Virus record (IMG/VR): IMGVR_UViG_3300034073_002048
Span: 1 to 45,509 of that record
Reading direction: 5' to 3' (one strand)
Length of the DNA: 45,509 nt
From: a virus
Shown: positions 44,756 to 45,509 of the stretch, piece after piece
Layout of the letters: the number at the start of each line of letters is the position of its first letter
Position numbering within the stretch: position 1 is the first letter of the stretch
The notes under the pieces: model-generated
What the model saw: only the letters and a program-made list of their open reading frames with translations
The model's database searches: none
Told to the model about the DNA's origin: nothing
Program-made: the position numbers and the translations under genes

Positions 44756-45509
44756 ATGGTAAAGCTAGTACAAGGTGTAATTCAACGTATCTCCATCAAG
44801 CCAATCCCAAATGGCCCTGATCGTTTTGAGAACAATTTCCGTCGATCTTTTCAGGTTGATGACGTGTGGTACAGCATGGGAGGGTGTAAGACTGATAAGT
44901 GGAATGTGAAGATCGGTAACGACTTTAAGGTTCTGGGTGTTGGTAGCACTGTTGCTTTCAAGGCAGAACAGTCTGGTGACTTCTGGAATGGTAAGAGTCT
45001 GATGGTTCTTGAATTGGTTGAAGGTAGTGACGCAAAGCCTGCCCAGCAACAGCAGTCTTCAGATACAGCTAAGGGTAGCTACACACCAAAGCCACGCAAT
45101 GACACAGGCATTCAACTGGGACATTCCGTAAATGGTGCAATGAATTTTCTAATCACTTGGGGTGTTGAAGCTTCCAATGAAAACATTATTTCTTACGGCA
45201 AGAAAGTTCACGGTGCAACAGAAAAGCTAAAGAAGGAACACAAGGAAGCTAACCATGAGATGAGTGATTATGATGCTTCTGCGAGTGTCGGTAATGCTAT
45301 TCTGAATGCATGTAAGCTTGTCGGTACAGAAGCTGACTTTGAGCAAGGAGTATATGAGATTGCAAAGGATTTGCTAGAAAATGTTGTAAAACCTCTTGGT
45401 GAATTTATTCGTGCTCCGAAGGAATCAGTACAGCCTGCCAAAATTACGCGATCAGCTCCATCCAAGAAAACAGCCACTAAAGCAAAGCCTGTAGAGCAAG
45501 AGATTCCAG
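44756..45509 (+). CDS. possible ssDNA-binding protein (partial, cut by window end)
   Basis: Open from ATG 44756 (AGAAGGAAATTAAGAAA upstream) to the last base, at least 251 residues. The N-terminal 90 residues (VKLVQGVIQRISIKPI, SFQVDDVWYSMGGCK, VGSTVAFKAEQSGDFWNGKS) look like an OB fold. A linker with Gln/Ser/Pro follows (KPAQQQQSSDTAK), then a helical region and a Lys/Ala/Pro-rich stretch (SAPSKKTATKAKPVEQE). OB domain plus flexible tail fits an ssDNA-binding or RNA-binding protein, but no diagnostic motif proves it. Confidence 0.4.
   Translation, partial: MVKLVQGVIQRISIKPIPNGPDRFENNFRRSFQVDDVWYSMGGCKTDKWNVKIGNDFKVLGVGSTVAFKAEQSGDFWNGKSLMVLELVEGSDAKPAQQQQSSDTAKGSYTPKPRNDTGIQLGHSVNGAMNFLITWGVEASNENIISYGKKVHGATEKLKKEHKEANHEMSDYDASASVGNAILNACKLVGTEADFEQGVYEIAKDLLENVVKPLGEFIRAPKESVQPAKITRSAPSKKTATKAKPVEQEIP

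Noticed and set aside
1-45509. tRNA genes and CRISPR arrays
   Set aside because: No T-loop-like GGTTCRANNCC with matching acceptor arms and no regularly spaced repeat units were seen on reading both strands; a covariance-model scan would be needed to be sure.

Overview
This window is a stretch of a large tailed double-stranded DNA bacteriophage genome, most likely infecting a Gram-negative bacterium. The evidence is dense gene packing (stop/start overlaps throughout), strong AAAGGAG-type ribosome sites, many short unknown genes, a T7-type DNA polymerase, a gp4-type helicase, PhoH, dCMP deaminase, DNA and RNA ligases, a polynucleotide kinase and free-standing HNH endonucleases. No capsid, tail, terminase or tRNA genes are visible. 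The gene mix resembles large enterobacterial myoviruses (rV5/PVP-SE1-like), but that placement is an inference and no host can be named from the sequence.

Layout. (1) 1-21370, plus strand: a long rightward series of metabolic and accessory genes. In order it holds PhoH, a ClpP-like protease, a PcfJ-like protein, deaminases, a SleB-type cell wall hydrolase, a WGR-type ATP-dependent DNA ligase, three HNH endonucleases, nucleotidyltransferase-like proteins, an Rnl1-type RNA ligase with a polynucleotide kinase, a metallophosphoesterase, a lambda-type protein phosphatase and many small unknown or membrane proteins. (2) 21370-22462: about 1.1 kb without genes, packed with short perfect hairpins, where rightward and leftward transcription converge. 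(3) 22496-26580, minus strand: small genes, many with their own extended -10 promoter and several followed by a hairpin terminator; this looks like an early, host-directed region. (4) 26646-27271: gene-poor, with a GC-rich island. (5) 27272-39247, minus strand: the replication block, with small genes, family A DNA polymerase, an HNH endonuclease, a primase-helicase interrupted in its P-loop by a LAGLIDADG intein, an RlmN-like radical SAM enzyme and a protein with primase-like motifs. (6) 39248-39955: divergent control region with back-to-back promoters, repeats and a strong plus promoter reading into about 500 nt of hairpin-rich sequence without an ORF, a candidate structured RNA. (7) 39956-45509, plus strand: small genes and the start of a possible ssDNA-binding protein, cut by the window end.

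Themes. The RNA ligase, kinase and phosphoesterase genes at 14.9-18.1 kb look like an RNA repair and dephosphorylation module. Homing elements are abundant: four HNH genes and one intein. At two separate loci an HNH gene sits exactly 3 nt after the truncated 5' end of a gene and is followed by a full-length member of the same family (deaminase at 7.1-8.3 kb, nucleotidyltransferase at 13.2-14.6 kb). Three genes carry single apparent lesions (an A8 frameshift, an in-frame TAG, an in-frame TGA). Terminators and promoters are repeatedly fused back to back, and promoters share a TG-N-TAGAAT / TG-N-TATAAT extended -10 signature.
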